Source: Petaurus breviceps papuanus (Eukaryota; Chordata; Mammalia; Diprotodontia; Petauridae). From it: 64,000 nucleotides of DNA. Under the pieces are notes generated by a model. That model was given only the letters and a program-made list of their open reading frames with translations. It was not told where the DNA came from and made no database searches. Each line of letters begins with the position of its first letter. Position 1 is the first letter of the stretch. The DNA is taken from contig JAMXIF010000045.1 of assembly GCA_028583685.1 (NCBI GenBank), positions 5,227,419 to 5,291,418 on the forward strand, given 5' to 3'. Below are positions 1 to 11,439 of the stretch, piece after piece. Position numbers and translations under genes: made by a program.

Positions 1-130
1 TGTCTCTCTCTGTCTCTCTGTCTTTCTCTGTCTCTCTCTCTGTCTCTGTCTCTCTGTCTCTGTCTCTCTCTGTCTCTCTGTCTCTCTCTTTCTCTGTCTC
101 TCTCTCTCTGTCTCTCTCTGTCTCTCTGTC

Positions 131-176
<46 letters not shown>
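1..176. repeat. TCTCTG/TCTG microsatellite
   Basis: The window opens in a pyrimidine array built from TCTCTG and TCTG units, ending in a run of TGTC tetramers followed by TCTC. It continues past the window's left edge, so its full length is unknown. Confidence 0.97.
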
Positions 177-660
177 GTAGGTTGCCTTGCAAAATTCTCT
201 GATCACCTTCAATTCCAGGCAAATTCCCTGTGTTAATTTGAGCATCTGTTATTAGATCGATTATTTCTCTGATCTTTGGAAGCTGACCCAGCTGTTTTTG
301 CTTCCTTTAATTATGACATAAATAGGGCAATTTGAAAACACATGCCTTTTTCATAGAATTTATGTACACTTTTCCCTCAAGGAGGCAGAGCTATGATCTT
401 GTTCTCCATAGCTGAAATATTTTTTTTTTCCTTTTTCTTCTGACTACCCATTACCCTCAGATAATTCTTGAGTCAGATCTCTAAAATTATCAGCCTTCTT
501 CCCCCATGCCAACACTATCTTTCAGTGAAAAAAGCTATTCTTTATCTTGTATTTTCCAGTACAAACCAGTCTCCTACTTTAAGTGAAACTGTTAGTATTT
601 CAAAATGCTTATACTATTTGTGTTGGTGTTGTATTTCATGAAACAAATTAAATACAAGAT
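177..660. other. unassigned AT-rich sequence
   Basis: I see no open frame, SINE signature or tandem repeat here beyond short T runs. Confidence 0.5.
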
Positions 661-663
661 CAA

Positions 664-850
664 AGATATAAACCTGGAAGGGACTTGAGAGATTGTTCAG
701 TTGAAACTCCTCATTTTATAGATGAGGAAAGTAAAATTTAAATATTTTAAGTAAATTGCCCTAACTCACAATATTTATATATAGCAGATGTAGCATTTGA
801 ATCCAGAAACTTGGACTCCAAATGTAATATTCTTTCTATTATTCCATGTG
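664..850 (-). repeat. MIR-class SINE, antisense
   Basis: The plus strand reads as the reverse complement of a CORE-SINE. It has the block 'ctcattttatagatgagga', a degraded 'acttgccc..tcacaca' section and a tail resembling 'tttgaatccagaaac..gactcc'. Heavy divergence suggests an old copy. Confidence 0.7.
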
Positions 851-1284
851 TTTTTCTTTATTTTTTTTTTTTATGCTTGGCCTGATAAACTGGTTTTCCA
901 TGAGGTAAACCCAATGTGCTTGGTCCATTCTCCCCTATTAGAAGTCACAAAATTAATCCTTTAGCTCTGCTGCTCTGAATTTCACATCTAATCGCTTACT
1001 TCTTTAGGTTTGAACAATTATAAACTATTGAATTATGATGTATTCATCCCAATTGTGTTTTCATCAGTGGCCCTACCGCTGTATTTCACTTGGCAGCTAT
1101 TCTTCCCCTTTGTGTAAGGGATTATGCTAACCTGTTGGGGGAAGATGGGAAAAATCTTATGCATGCTAGTTAGTAGGGCAAGGACTGGGAATGGTACTAA
1201 GGTTCTTTCAGTCCACCTAAACAATGAGATTGAGACAGATGTATAAAAATTTTTTCAGAAATTCTAATGAATAATGATAATGCG

Positions 1285-1600
1285 AATGATGATGGTGATG
1301 AGGTAAATAGTGCTTTAAGGCTTATAAAGGTTGCTGCATAAATTATTTAATTTATCAAAATAAAAACTTATATTTTGCCCTGCAATATAATTATTATATA
1401 ATAATATATTATATAATCATTAATTATTACTAGTTATTAAAATAATAAATTGGTATTATTATATGAATTTTATAGATGAAGAAATGGAGACTAAAAGTGC
1501 CTCTGACTAATATGCATCTGAGGCAGGATTTGAATTCAGTTCTTCTCTCTAAAATCACCACTTTATCCCTTATGCCATGTATATGTCACAGAATAAGGAA
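1285..1600 (-). repeat. MAR1/MIR-like SINE, antisense, split by AT-rich insert
   Basis: The order 'tagtgctttaaggcttataaag', then 'ttatagatgaagaaatgga', then 'ggatttgaattcagttctt' is the antisense order of the long marsupial MIR relative. An AT-rich stretch at about 1380-1450 interrupts it. Confidence 0.65.
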
Positions 1601-2540
1601 GGAAGGTACAGTGACAAATTTAATTTTACCTTGTCACGTCTCCCCAGTACTGCACTTGCTGTTGATTTTCTGGACCAAAGTACAGGACATCATATTCATT
1701 CATATCAAATTTTACATCCATAGAATTGATCTATAATCATGGTTTGTTGAGAACTTGATTCTATCATCCAGTATGCATGTTATATCTTGTTGTTGAAATT
1801 TTGGTGATATTTCAAGGGTTGTTTCACAAACCTCATTTTTCAAGAAACCTTCCTTCATTCCCTACCTTTGCATTCCCCTAGTGATTATGTCATCCTCTGA
1901 ACTCTTATATCACTCTGAATTTCTCTTTCTAAGAGCATCTGAAAGACTGTGGGGAGTGTTACACAATATACAAAGTATGGGCTTTCATAAGGATGTTTTC
2001 CGTTTCAGAAAACCAATTTCCTTGGATTGCTCTTCCAATTCTAAATTATCTATGTATATCCCAAGAGACCCAGTTTGGCACAGGATAGCACCTAGACAAG
2101 AGAACCCAGCCATGACCTCTGCCCTGGTCAGATAACATATAGAATATCAAGTTCAGTTCCCAGTTCTGAGTTCCACATTTTGGAAAGAATGCCAATAAAC
2201 TGAGAGGTGACAAGAATAGGGTAATCTGGAGAGTTTCAAGTTCCTGCGAAATTCAAAGTAGTTGGAATATCCCAGGAAGTTTACCTTAGAGAAGACTTGG
2301 AGACACAATAGCTATCTTCAAATACTTGAAGGGAAGTAACAGAGGAGAACGATTAAAATGTAGGGAGGATGATGGATGGGAGGGCAGGATGGGTGGTATG
2401 GAAGTTGGCAGCACCCACTTTTGAAAAGGGAGTAGAGAATAGAACATGTGGGAGGTAGGATAGGAGAGAGGGAAATACAGTCAGTCTTTTACAATATATC
2501 TACTATGTTATTGTTTTGCATTAAATTGTTCTCTTCTGTA
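1601..2540. other. mostly unassigned; possible old repeat at 2170-2360
   Basis: No coding signal is visible. Around 2290-2345 the text 'gagacacaatagctatcttcaaatacttgaaggg' (read here in parts) resembles a dispersed ancient mammalian repeat that I cannot name. The rest is unique-looking. Confidence 0.4.
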
Positions 2541-2711
2541 GGCCAGGAGCTGAAGCTGCCACATGGCGCTGGCTGGCCTTGTGGGATATCTCAATGGCTT
2601 CTTGCCCAGGGGTCTAAAGCCTCATCAGCTTCTCGCCCAGGGGCAAAAGCTGACACACCCCCACTTACTGGGTCCCAAAGTCCAAACTGCACTGACCTCT
2701 CACTTAGTCCT

Positions 2712-4185
2712 TGTAATGCCAAGCAAAGGCAACTTCCCAAGGTTCAAAATACCACCATAGGTGCTCTCCATTTTATTCAGTGACAAATTAAGAACAGAGA
2801 GAATCAAAATACAGCCTAATTCAAAATACAGCATTTACCAGGTGTAATTAAATAATCTCCAAGTACTACCCCACCCCTGGAAATTACATTCATTTAATCA
2901 ATCACAAAGTCCTTCTTCTAAATACTACTCCACCCCTAGGATGTACATTCATTTAGTCCATCACAAAGCCCCTCTTCTCAAATGGAGATTAGCTTCCAAT
3001 CATAAGTAAAGTACATTCATTTGTTCAATCACAGAGCACATAAAGGTCAAAAGTTCCCCACCCTTGGATCACAATTGAATCTACCCCAGGGTTACAACAA
3101 GCTTAAGCACAGCATTTAATACCTAAAAAAAAGGTATTTTCTTCATTTTGACCCCAGGCAAGTTCTCAGCAATCTTTGCTCCTGGGGAGACAAAGCTTAG
3201 CAAGGTGTAATAAGAATGTAAATTTTAAAGATCTTCCCTGCCCCTAGGCTAATGTGCACCTGAAGCCTGGCGTGGGGGAGGCTTGTTTTTCAGTAGATAC
3301 TTCTTGATTGGCCAGTGAGTCAATAAGGTTGTTACATTCTCTGAGCCAGGAGAAGGCTATATAAGCCCTGATGTGTAGCTTTGTTTTGGGGACTCACTTT
3401 GAGAAGTGTTCTGTGATTTGATATGAATTCTGGGAAGCCGTTGTTGAGAGTCCCCCGGTTTTGAAAAACCCAGAATGTGGAAACCCAGATGTTGACTGGG
3501 TATGGATGTAATGGTTGGACAGTTTGGAAAGCTGTCTACTTGATGTTTCTGTCTTGATAATTATGCCTGTATACTTTGAGGTTCAGGGTGCTGACCTTTT
3601 CTCCTGAACAAGGTAAACGATATATGTCTGACTGATTAAAGTAAGCTTGTTAACCCATTTTGAGTGCCTTTCCTTTAAAAAAGAAATCCAAAAAACCTGT
3701 ACTACAAGTTAACGCAGAGGATGTGCTTGGGGTGCTTGCCGCTACACAAGGCCACAAGATACATTGCCAGTGTCTTCATTAATTCATTCTTTGTTTGCAG
3801 AACAGAGACTGTCTTTCACCAGTGGACAAATCTGGCAAAACAACATCAAAACAGACAGACAAAGTACCAGCATAACAGCCATGTCTCCTCAGTCCTTGGC
3901 AGCTCTGGGTGGCAGCTCTCAAAAGTCCTGGGCAATTCAAAGTGGCCCTCAGAAATCTTCTCAGTCTCTCTCTGCCTCCAAGGTGCTGCTTCCAAAAAGT
4001 TCTTCTGCCTCTCTCTTTTCTTGTGTCTCTCTAAATGTATGTCACCAGCTCCTCCCAGTTCAGCCCTCTCTTTTCATGTAAGCAAGTCTATCCCACAAGT
4101 GGTATTCACAAGCTCTGAGTTTTAACACAATCAATCCCAAAACCAAGCCAATACAGGGGGATCTTTAAATTTCATTACTATTACA
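2712..4185 (-). mobile_element. solo LTR, family A, with nested LTR
   Basis: An ERV-type long terminal repeat with TG...CA ends. It is flanked by an exact 5-bp target duplication, GTCCT, at 2707-2711 and 4186-4190. A polyadenylation-type signal on the minus strand near 2775 and strong similarity to the copy at 43863-45087 give the antisense orientation. It carries a complete second LTR (3206-3746). No internal ERV region accompanies it, so it is a recombination remnant. A 5-bp TSD and TGT..ACA ends fit ERVL-like classes, but the class is inferred. Confidence 0.85.
3206..3746 (+). mobile_element. solo LTR, family B, nested in family A LTR
   Basis: A 541-bp LTR running from TGTAATAAGAATG to GCTTGCCGCTACA. 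It is bounded by the exact 5-bp duplication CAAGG at 3201-3205 and 3747-3751. It has a TATATAAG box at 3358-3365. The same family occurs at 27809-28331 and 38327-39752. Because it sits inside the family A LTR, it is the younger of the two insertions. Confidence 0.9.
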
Positions 4186-4490
4186 GTCCTTCCCATCTAT
4201 GTGTTGATAATTCTGGAAATGGTCACAGCTGCTGCTGACCTAGAGTCCCTCTGTCCAGTGGCTGGTCAGGCCCGCCCTGGGGCTAAAACCTCTGGCTCAC
4301 CCTGGCCTTGGCTCTTCTCCCAGAGTGCTGAGCTGGCTGATTCCTACCAGCCTCCTGGGCTGTCTTCAGCGGGAGGTTAGCTTCTCTGTGTCATTTTGTG
4401 GGTTCTGTAGCTCCAAAGTTTGTTCAGAGTTCCTGTTTTACATTGATTGGGGAAGGTGGAAGCTGGAGCAGCTCCAGAATTTCTTCTAAC

Positions 4491-5937
4491 TAAAGGTCTT
4501 CATGTAGATGCAAGAAGTCAGTTTATCATGTAGGGATAGATGTTCAGATATCGCTTCCATTAAATGTCTTCTTACATCCATTCCAACTCTAAAACTTGAG
4601 ATTGTTTATTTAAAAAGAGGGCTACAAGTCCCCATCCAATCAGTGATGTTAAGTGTTCTAGAGTAAATGAAACATCCCTTATTTTTATTTTGTAAAAATT
4701 CCCACAGGTCCAACATTTCTGACCTGGTAAAGTAGATCTGGTCAGGTCAAATTAGATTTCCTAGAACTAGGCTGATCACACAACTGAATATCCTAATGTG
4801 GGCAAGAGGACAACATTAAAATGCATATGATATTTCTCATATTTTAGAAGCAAATTTGACTCATGGTCTGGCTGGGGTCTATAGTAAATGCAGAGGTGAA
4901 TATAATATATAATATGATAGGATATACAATATAATATAATAAATATAATACAATATGATATGATATGACATGATATAAATTTATTATAATAATAAAATAT
5001 AGTAAGGGAAAGTAAATGGGACAACTTCATTCAAATTGCAAAATCTAAACTTTAACTAAAGATTAGATAACTTAGACCAAAGAAATGCAGTATAGGCAGG
5101 AATGCAATATGATGGAATCACCACTTCAGGATGAATTGTCTTGACATTCCCCAAATTAAAAGTTTTCCATATTGGTGGTGTCAAGATAGATTTAGGGGAT
5201 TATCAATCTTAATGTGCTTCCTCTGAAGTGGAAAGGGGGCAAAGGAATTTCAAATATGTCTGGAAATAACTAAAGGGGGTGATAAATGGTCAGCCATCCT
5301 TATTCCAAAATTTATATAACACCTTGGCCAAAGGGACAAAGATATATCTTTTTTGAATGATTTATGATTCAATACCTTTGAGAATCCTCACATGCAGCTT
5401 TCTGACTCTTCAAATTTGGTAATCACTTTATAGAATTGTTGCATCTGCCTAACGTTATTTTTCCCTATCTCAACTCCATGCAAGTTTAAAGCTCTACTAT
5501 AGTGTCCCTGTCTATAGTCTCTCTTAAATTCTGGTATTCTAGTCTATCCTATCTATTCCTATAAGAAGAGCATATTTTTCCTGAAATATATCCCAGTTTA
5601 TTTTATTTCTCTTTTCCAAAACCTTCAATGTCTCCATTTGTCCATAAAATAAATTCTAAATTCATTAACCTGATATTTCAGGAACTCAATTTTGCCACAA
5701 ATTGTCTTTTCAGCCAGTCTTAGATTATTCTTTATTTATATATTTGTACACTACATGGCAACTAAACTGAACTTTCTATTTATTAAGCATTTCTTAAATT
5801 TTCTTGACTCAGACATTTTGCTGAGAACCTTGCAATTGATCTCTAATTATAGAAATTCTACCCATACTTGAAGGATCAGTTCACAGAGCACATCCTTCAT
5901 AGAATGTTCCTTAATTCCTCCTCCCTCCCCTGAAGTG
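4491..5937. other. unassigned; AT-rich tract at 4900-5000
   Basis: There is no gene signal. About 4900-4995 is a degenerate ATAAT/ATGATAT low-complexity tract. The 84-codon minus frame over it is low-complexity sequence, not a gene. Confidence 0.5.
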
Positions 5938-5951
5938 ATGTTATCATCTTC

Positions 5952-6090
5952 TTTTTTTTGCTTTTTGGAGGGCAATTGGGGTTAAGTGACTTGCCTACAG
6001 TTTTTATGTTGTGTCTGAGGCCACATTTGAACTCAGGTCCTCCTGACTCCAGGGCTGGTGCTCTATTCACTGTACCTCCTAGATGTCCCT
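5952..6090 (-). repeat. WSINE-type tRNA SINE, antisense
   Basis: The plus strand shows the reversed SINE: 'ggcaattggggttaagtgac', then 'tttgaactcaggtcctcctg', then 'gctctattcactgtacc'. Imperfect target duplications flank it: ATGTTATCATCTTC at about 5938 and ATGTCATCATTTTC at 6091-6104. Confidence 0.88.
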
Positions 6091-6179
6091 ATGTCATCAT
6101 TTTCAAAACTCACATTCTACATATTTATTGAGCCCTTAACCATGATAGTTACATGTACAATTTTGAACAAAGGATCTCT

Positions 6180-6335
6180 GATCTATGCTTCTGATTTCAC
6201 TGCCTGGTGACCTTGGGTGAGACAAATAACCTCACTGGGCCTCCTTTTCCTTACATGGAAAATGAGAGGATTGAATAGAATGTCCTCTGACCTCTTTTTC
6301 AGCTCTAGAACTAGGATTCTATGATGCTATTATAA
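6180..6335 (+). repeat. MIR-class SINE, sense
   Basis: The blocks 'gtgaccttgggtgagacaaa', 'gcctccttttccttacatgg' and 'cagctctagaactaggattc' occur in the sense order of a CORE-SINE. Confidence 0.7.
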
Positions 6336-6494
6336 CTCTTAGTGGCTTATAAGGAGTTATAGAGAGAGAAGTTAAGAGAGATTGGCACCTCCTACCCAGT
6401 CATGCCATCTTACTACTTTTATCCGCCATGACAGAATAGAGCTGAAAAAGAGCATTTGTAGACAGAATTAGTAAAGTTCACAGAATAATAGGTT

Positions 6495-6700
6495 TTTATT
6501 TTGTTTTCCTTTTCAGTTGGAAGGGAGCTCAGAGGTCATCTAATTTACAAAGGCCAAATCTGATGATGATAAAAGTGAGGTGTCTTCTTCAGGGTCATAC
6601 AGGGGAAACTTTGGGGATAACAGTCTCTTACTCCAGGGCCAGGGTTATTTCCACTGTCCCACAATTTGCATGATGATTTGCAAGGAACAGCTACAATTCT
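6495..6700 (-). repeat. MIR-class SINE, antisense
   Basis: It begins 'ttggaagggagctcagaggt' and continues through 'agggtcatacagg' to 'ctccagggccagggtt', an antisense MIR pattern with much decay. Confidence 0.6.
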
Positions 6701-7439
6701 CTAGACCTTTAGAGGTTAGTTTCTGACTCTTTATTGGACAAATGCAACATATGTTACCATATGGCATGAATTTTAATGCAAATGTGCTACATTAATATAC
6801 ACTAGGGGAAATAGGTTAAGGAAAGTGTTATATGAAATTTGGATATAAGTAGGTTTCTGCAGGTAATCTACAAAGTTGGAGTTAATATAAATTCAAAAAC
6901 TTGCTCAGATCAGGTGTAAATTGCCTATTCCAAACAGTGAAACATCTGTCTGATTCTGCTTTTCTTTGTACATAATTGCTATCATCCATTTACTCATTCC
7001 CAAGTTAAAAATAAAATAAAATGAAACATATTCTTCTTCAGGCCCCATCCATATTGACTGTGCCCTTTTATCTATTAATGAATATTCTTCGTTGCATGGA
7101 ATCAGAGAAGCATGCTTTAATTTAGTAGTCTTTCTACTATCTCATGGTAGGTGATTAACAGCAAGAATTTCTAACTAAATTGTGTACTTGGTTGGGGCAT
7201 GGGTGAGGGGGTACTGAGAACACACTGCTCACTGTAGGGATATGCCAGAGGAAAGCACCAAGTCTCAGGTGGTCTTCCGAATTGTTATTGAATTCATGAA
7301 CATGACACTTTGACTTCAGCTAAAAGTTTCATGAGTAAGCATTGTCAACAACATAAGTCATTCCAAGTCAGCTCCAATCTCCTTTCCAAACTTGTTACAT
7401 TGTACTCCTCTCCAATTGCTCTAGAACCTAGGTAAATTA
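6701..7439. other. unassigned sequence
   Basis: Unique-looking AT-rich DNA with no coding or repeat signal that I recognise. Confidence 0.45.
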
Positions 7440-7580
7440 GCCTTTCTCAGTCTCTTTCTCTATCTCCATTTCAGTTTTTGTCTATTTTTTTCTATCATTT
7501 TCTCTTTCTATCTCTCTCTCTGTCTTTGTCTTTCTGTCTCTGTCTCTATCTCTGCCATCTGTCCGTCTCTCATTGTGTAC
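7440..7580. repeat. TCTC/TCTG pyrimidine microsatellite
   Basis: A degenerate TCTC, TCTG and TTTG array. The 139-codon plus frame beginning at 7478 starts inside it and is not a supported gene. Confidence 0.85.
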
Positions 7581-8044
7581 ATGTGCCTGTGTATGCCTTT
7601 ACTTCTTCGTTATCTATTCCCAGCTTTTCTCCTGAACTTCAGGACCCTCAGATGAAATCTATGTATGGAGAGAGATGGAAGACAACCTTGGACTTAGTTC
7701 TGACCTCTACTTCATTCTTGAAGTTAACAGTTCTGTTCTTAACCTTCTCTTTTGACAAAGCACACACCCTGCTCTCTCTATTGGTCCGGTACCATGAGGT
7801 AGGGCAAAAATTATTAAAATTAAAGTCAGAAAGACCATGTTTGCATCCTATCTCAGACATTGACTATAATTGTAATATTGGGTATGTTTCTGTCTGAGTT
7901 CAATATCATATCTATGCACAAATACTTTAATGATTTCTGTTTCTGTTAGTACAAGGAGCTCCTAGAGTGAATATTCTATTCACTCATGTATATTGCAACC
8001 TGTCTATGACTTAGGACAGCAAAGCTAGGTGATTGTTTAAGCAC

Positions 8045-8135
8045 ATGGAGATTTTTTATCAGAGTTACATAGTTAGTAAGTATTAGAGCCTGGCCTTCTG
8101 GAGTCAAAGCCCAACACTCCATTCACTACACCAAA
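8045..8135 (-). repeat. MIR fragment, antisense
   Basis: A short run with 'agagttacatagttagtaag' followed by a 'gagcctgg..ctggagtcaa' block and 'ccattcactacacca'. Confidence 0.55.
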
Positions 8136-8189
8136 GGAGTCAGACTCATGAATTACAGACTTCATGCTATCTGCAAAAAAGCATGTTTT

Positions 8190-8325
8190 ACATATATATG
8201 TGTGTGTGTGTATGTATATATGTGCATATATATGTATGTGTGTATATATGTATGTATATGTGTGTATATATACACACAAATATATATATATATACAATAA
8301 TATATTATATATATTATACAAGTAT
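8190..8325. repeat. TG/TATG/AT microsatellite
   Basis: Mixed GTGTGTGT, TATGTATA and ATATAT units, with alternating purine and pyrimidine throughout. Overlapping frames on both strands are artefacts of the repeat. Confidence 0.93.
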
Positions 8326-8339
8326 ATAAGGAACAAGAT

Positions 8340-9435
8340 TAAATGTAATTGGGAAATAATTAACTAATAGCAATCCAACAGAGATAATGTGAATTTCTAC
8401 TTTTTTAGGTCAATATGTGACCAGAATGGATTTATTTCAGTTTGAGTTTGATATCACTACACTATATCATGCTATTTCTTTACATATTTACAACATGGGA
8501 ATGATAACATTTGCCATACCTACCTCTTAGACTTTTTTTTTCTTTTCACATTGATTTTTTTCCCTTTAAAAGTCAAGACTGGATCAAATGGAAAATTATC
8601 AAGGTAGTAGATACCCAAAGCAAAGACTAGAAGGTGCACAAAATAGGTCTAGACAAAACAAATTAAATGTATCTCTTTTAATATACTTTCTCCTTCTCCA
8701 TCAATGTAACTGATTCTTCATGACCTATGGATAAGTTAGTCATAGTAGTCATAGTACATCAGTACTTAGACAACTAGCTACTTCCTAGATTTGTGAAGAA
8801 GAAATTTTGTAAACTATACAGTCCTATAGGTTATGTAGCAGCTAAGTCAACAGTAGAATGGGTTCAATACTGGAATACTGTAAGTAACTTTTTACTGGTC
8901 ACCTATTTTTCTAAGTTGTGGAATACTGACCAGATGATTTTAGGTCCTAATCAATTGACCTTTCACCCATTTTTCTGTGGTACTCCCATGGGGGAAAGTA
9001 CTTATTCAGTGCTCAAAACCAAATCTTTGACTATTTCACTTCCCTATATTCACTTGAATTGCAAAGGATGACAGAATATTCTTCATTAAATTTTCTTTGA
9101 GAGAGATAAAGTGTCTAGGCAAATGTGCATTTGAAATGGCATAGTGTTAATGATTTCCACTGAGGATGAATAATTATATGTCACCATTTTAGCTATAAAG
9201 ATAATTTTGCTTTCCACTTCTGGGCAGAATGCTAAGATACTGATGCCTATCAGCTTATTAAATTCCACACCAGAAAGTGTACCTCACATTCTCAGAAAGA
9301 GAAAGCTTTTTCTCTTTTTTAACTCTCAATTGTGCTTAAGTTAACTGGAAGATCTTTGTTTTGCTTTGTTTTTCTCCAAATTTTTCAATTATATTAATCA
9401 GAAAGATGCCTGATGTGTATTTTATTATCAGCATC
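8340..9435. other. unassigned sequence
   Basis: No recognised gene or repeat. The 92-codon plus frame at 8793 has no recognisable domain, no splice context and no composition bias, so I leave it out. Confidence 0.45.
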
Positions 9436-9439
9436 AACA

Positions 9440-9675
9440 TGTTCCTTTAATGTACATAAAACTCTTAGAAATCCTCTCATTTGATCCTTACAACAATCCT
9501 GTGAAACAGGTAGTAAGTATATTATTATTCCCATTATAAATGAGGTCACTGAATTGTAGAGAATATTTAATGACTTTCTCATGATCATACAGTTAAGTAT
9601 CATAGACAGGACTCAGACTTAGGACTCCCCTTACTCCAAGCATAGCATTATTTCTGCTATACCAAGTTATTTCTC
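9440..9675 (-). repeat. MAR1/MIR-like SINE, antisense
   Basis: The antisense order is clear: 'ctctcatttgatccttacaa', 'ttcccattataaatgagg', then 'tactccaagcatagc..ctataccaa'. Confidence 0.72.
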
Positions 9676-10159
9676 TAAAATATGATAGATATTATAAATT
9701 CACATATTCTTTGACTTATAGTTGTGGGTAGGCTGTTGTCAGGTGGGTATTTTTGATAGGTTATACTGAAATATATGTGTCTATTTGGGTTGAACATTGG
9801 TATGTTTCCTAGGTGATTACTGAGCGTGGGCAAGCATTTTGATTGCAAGCAAGAACTCCAGCTAAAATGGAAACTTGTCCTGCTCCAACTGGCAGATAAT
9901 TTTGGAAAATAAATTAAAGCAAACAAACAAACATTCAAAAAGAAAACCCTTAAGTGAATCACATGAAAAATCAAAAGTAAAATGACCTAATTTGTGAGGT
10001 GGTGGCAGGTTTCCAATGAATCTCAATGAGCCCCCTTTTTCATGTCTACTAATGTTACTGATAAAAACGAAAGCCTTAAACACAGCCATAAGGCAACAAA
10101 ATAAATAAATAAATGAACAGGAAGGTAATGTTCCCTTGGTGCTGAAGGGCAAGTGATGA

Positions 10160-10600
10160 TCACACTGATGGATATTTGGGACAGTGAAGTGTATCACCTT
10201 AAGGGCTATTCTCTTTTGTCATTTTCAACATAAAATAAATTCCATTGACAATGCCATCAATATCACGACTAATATCTTTCCTCATCAGCAGCCTAGCTTT
10301 GCTTCTATCCCATTTGACTCTAATGTTTTCTTGTTAGATGTGACAAAGAAAGAAGTACTCTTTAAACTCAGATTCATCATGGAGCTACAGTTCTCAAGGT
10401 GTGATTGAGAGCCCTATGCATCTATGAGCTAGAAATTAGTTTCATAATATTACTAGAGGTTCTAATTTCTAACATGATGAATATTGATGATATTGCCTAT
10501 ATATAAGAAAGTTCTTTGGGGATAATCTTCAATCATTTTTAAGAGTCTAAAGGGGTCCCGAGACCTAAAAGTTTGAAAAGTGCTGCTCCAGAGTCATCCT
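10160..10600 (-). repeat. hAT-like DNA transposon terminus and adjacent repeat
   Basis: On the minus strand, 10600-10500 reads 'ctcaaac'-type sequence ('ttttcaaacttttaggtctc'), then 'gggacccctttagactctta', a pattern shared by several hAT ends in mammals. Part of the left side (about 10160-10280) is about 75% similar to 11250-11350. The exact family is unknown. Its 10426-10505 segment is the source-like partner of the patch at 13031-13110. Confidence 0.4.
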
Positions 10601-11245
10601 CATCCAAGCTCCAGTAATGAAATCTGGTTACTAAATGATTTGGTTCACCATATGTATTCGATCTTTTGTAAACGTGAACTTTTTAAGGGTTTGATAGGGG
10701 GAGGTTAAATTAAAACTTTTTGCCAAGAGGAGAAATACATAAACTTTAAAGTGAGAGTAAAGATGGATATCTATGTCCATTGCCTAAGACGTTAAAAAGA
10801 ATTCTAACAACTATTGTTATTACACTTCTCTGATCTACTATTGATTTGTTTATTCAAAGACACCTGAAGTCTACATTGTCCTAAATTTGGTGCATTGGTA
10901 GGGGGTTCTAGACTCTGTTGTTTACCTTAGAAACATACTGCATAGCCCCTATGATCTATGTGCCTTCTGATGATCATACTATTCCCTACAAAGAGATGAC
11001 CTTCTCTGAGTGATTAACAATACAACTTAATTTTCCTGGGTCTGACAAAAGTATGTGTAGAAAAGGTGTCATAGAAGCGGTGAGGATATCTATTTGTATC
11101 ATTTATATCTGAGTATATGCATAGAGTGGGTGGTAGGATAAAATATTTAAAAACAATTGAAATTAGATTAACCAAGTATGAAGCTTTGTCTGCTTGGAAT
11201 CCAGGACTCCAGAATTGTTCCCATATTTAAGAAGGGTGGTTGATA
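10601..11245. other. unassigned sequence
   Basis: Nothing recognisable in either strand. Confidence 0.4.
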
Positions 11246-11249
11246 AAAA

Positions 11250-11350
11250 CCCAGATGAATATTTGAGACATTCAAGTGGATGATCTTAAGGACTATGCTA
11301 TTTTATTCTTTTAAACATAAAATAACTTCTATTGGCAATGCCTTCAATAT
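11250..11350 (-). repeat. partial second copy of the 10.16-10.28 kb segment
   Basis: The stretch from 'gatgaatatttgagac' through 'aacataaaataacttctatt' to 'caatgccttcaatatcttta' aligns with 10164-10275 at roughly three-quarters identity, same strand. It may be a dispersed repeat or an old tandem duplication. Confidence 0.5.
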
Positions 11351-11359
11351 CTTTATTAG

Positions 11360-11435
11360 TCTCTCTTTTTCTCTCTCTGTATATGTGTGTGTGTGAGTAT
11401 GTGTGTATATACACACACACACACATATGTATGAA
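11360..11435. repeat. TG/CA microsatellite
   Basis: A TCTC run passes into GTGTGTGT and then ACACACAC, an imperfect inverted arrangement. Confidence 0.9.
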
Positions 11436-11439
11436 TGTA

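Larger units (their letters stand above)
2545..4490 (-). mobile_element. L1 5' end (5'UTR), antisense, split by LTR
   Basis: The outer pieces, 2545-2711 and 4186 to about 4490, read on the minus strand like the marsupial L1 5'UTR. The stretch 'ttttgtgggttctgtagctc' followed by 'gtttgttcagag' parallels the segments at 21.86 kb and 45.69 kb. An LTR sits between the pieces. No ORF1, ORF2 or L1 3' end follows to the left, so only the 5' end is kept. Boundaries are approximate. Confidence 0.6.

Noticed and set aside
3721-4125. 134-codon plus frame and overlapping 105-codon frame
   Set aside because: They run antisense through a family A LTR. Similar frames recur at 44.3-45.0 kb because the LTR is repeated, not because a gene is conserved.
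7478-7897. 139-codon plus frame
   Set aside because: It begins in a TCTC microsatellite and has no domain.
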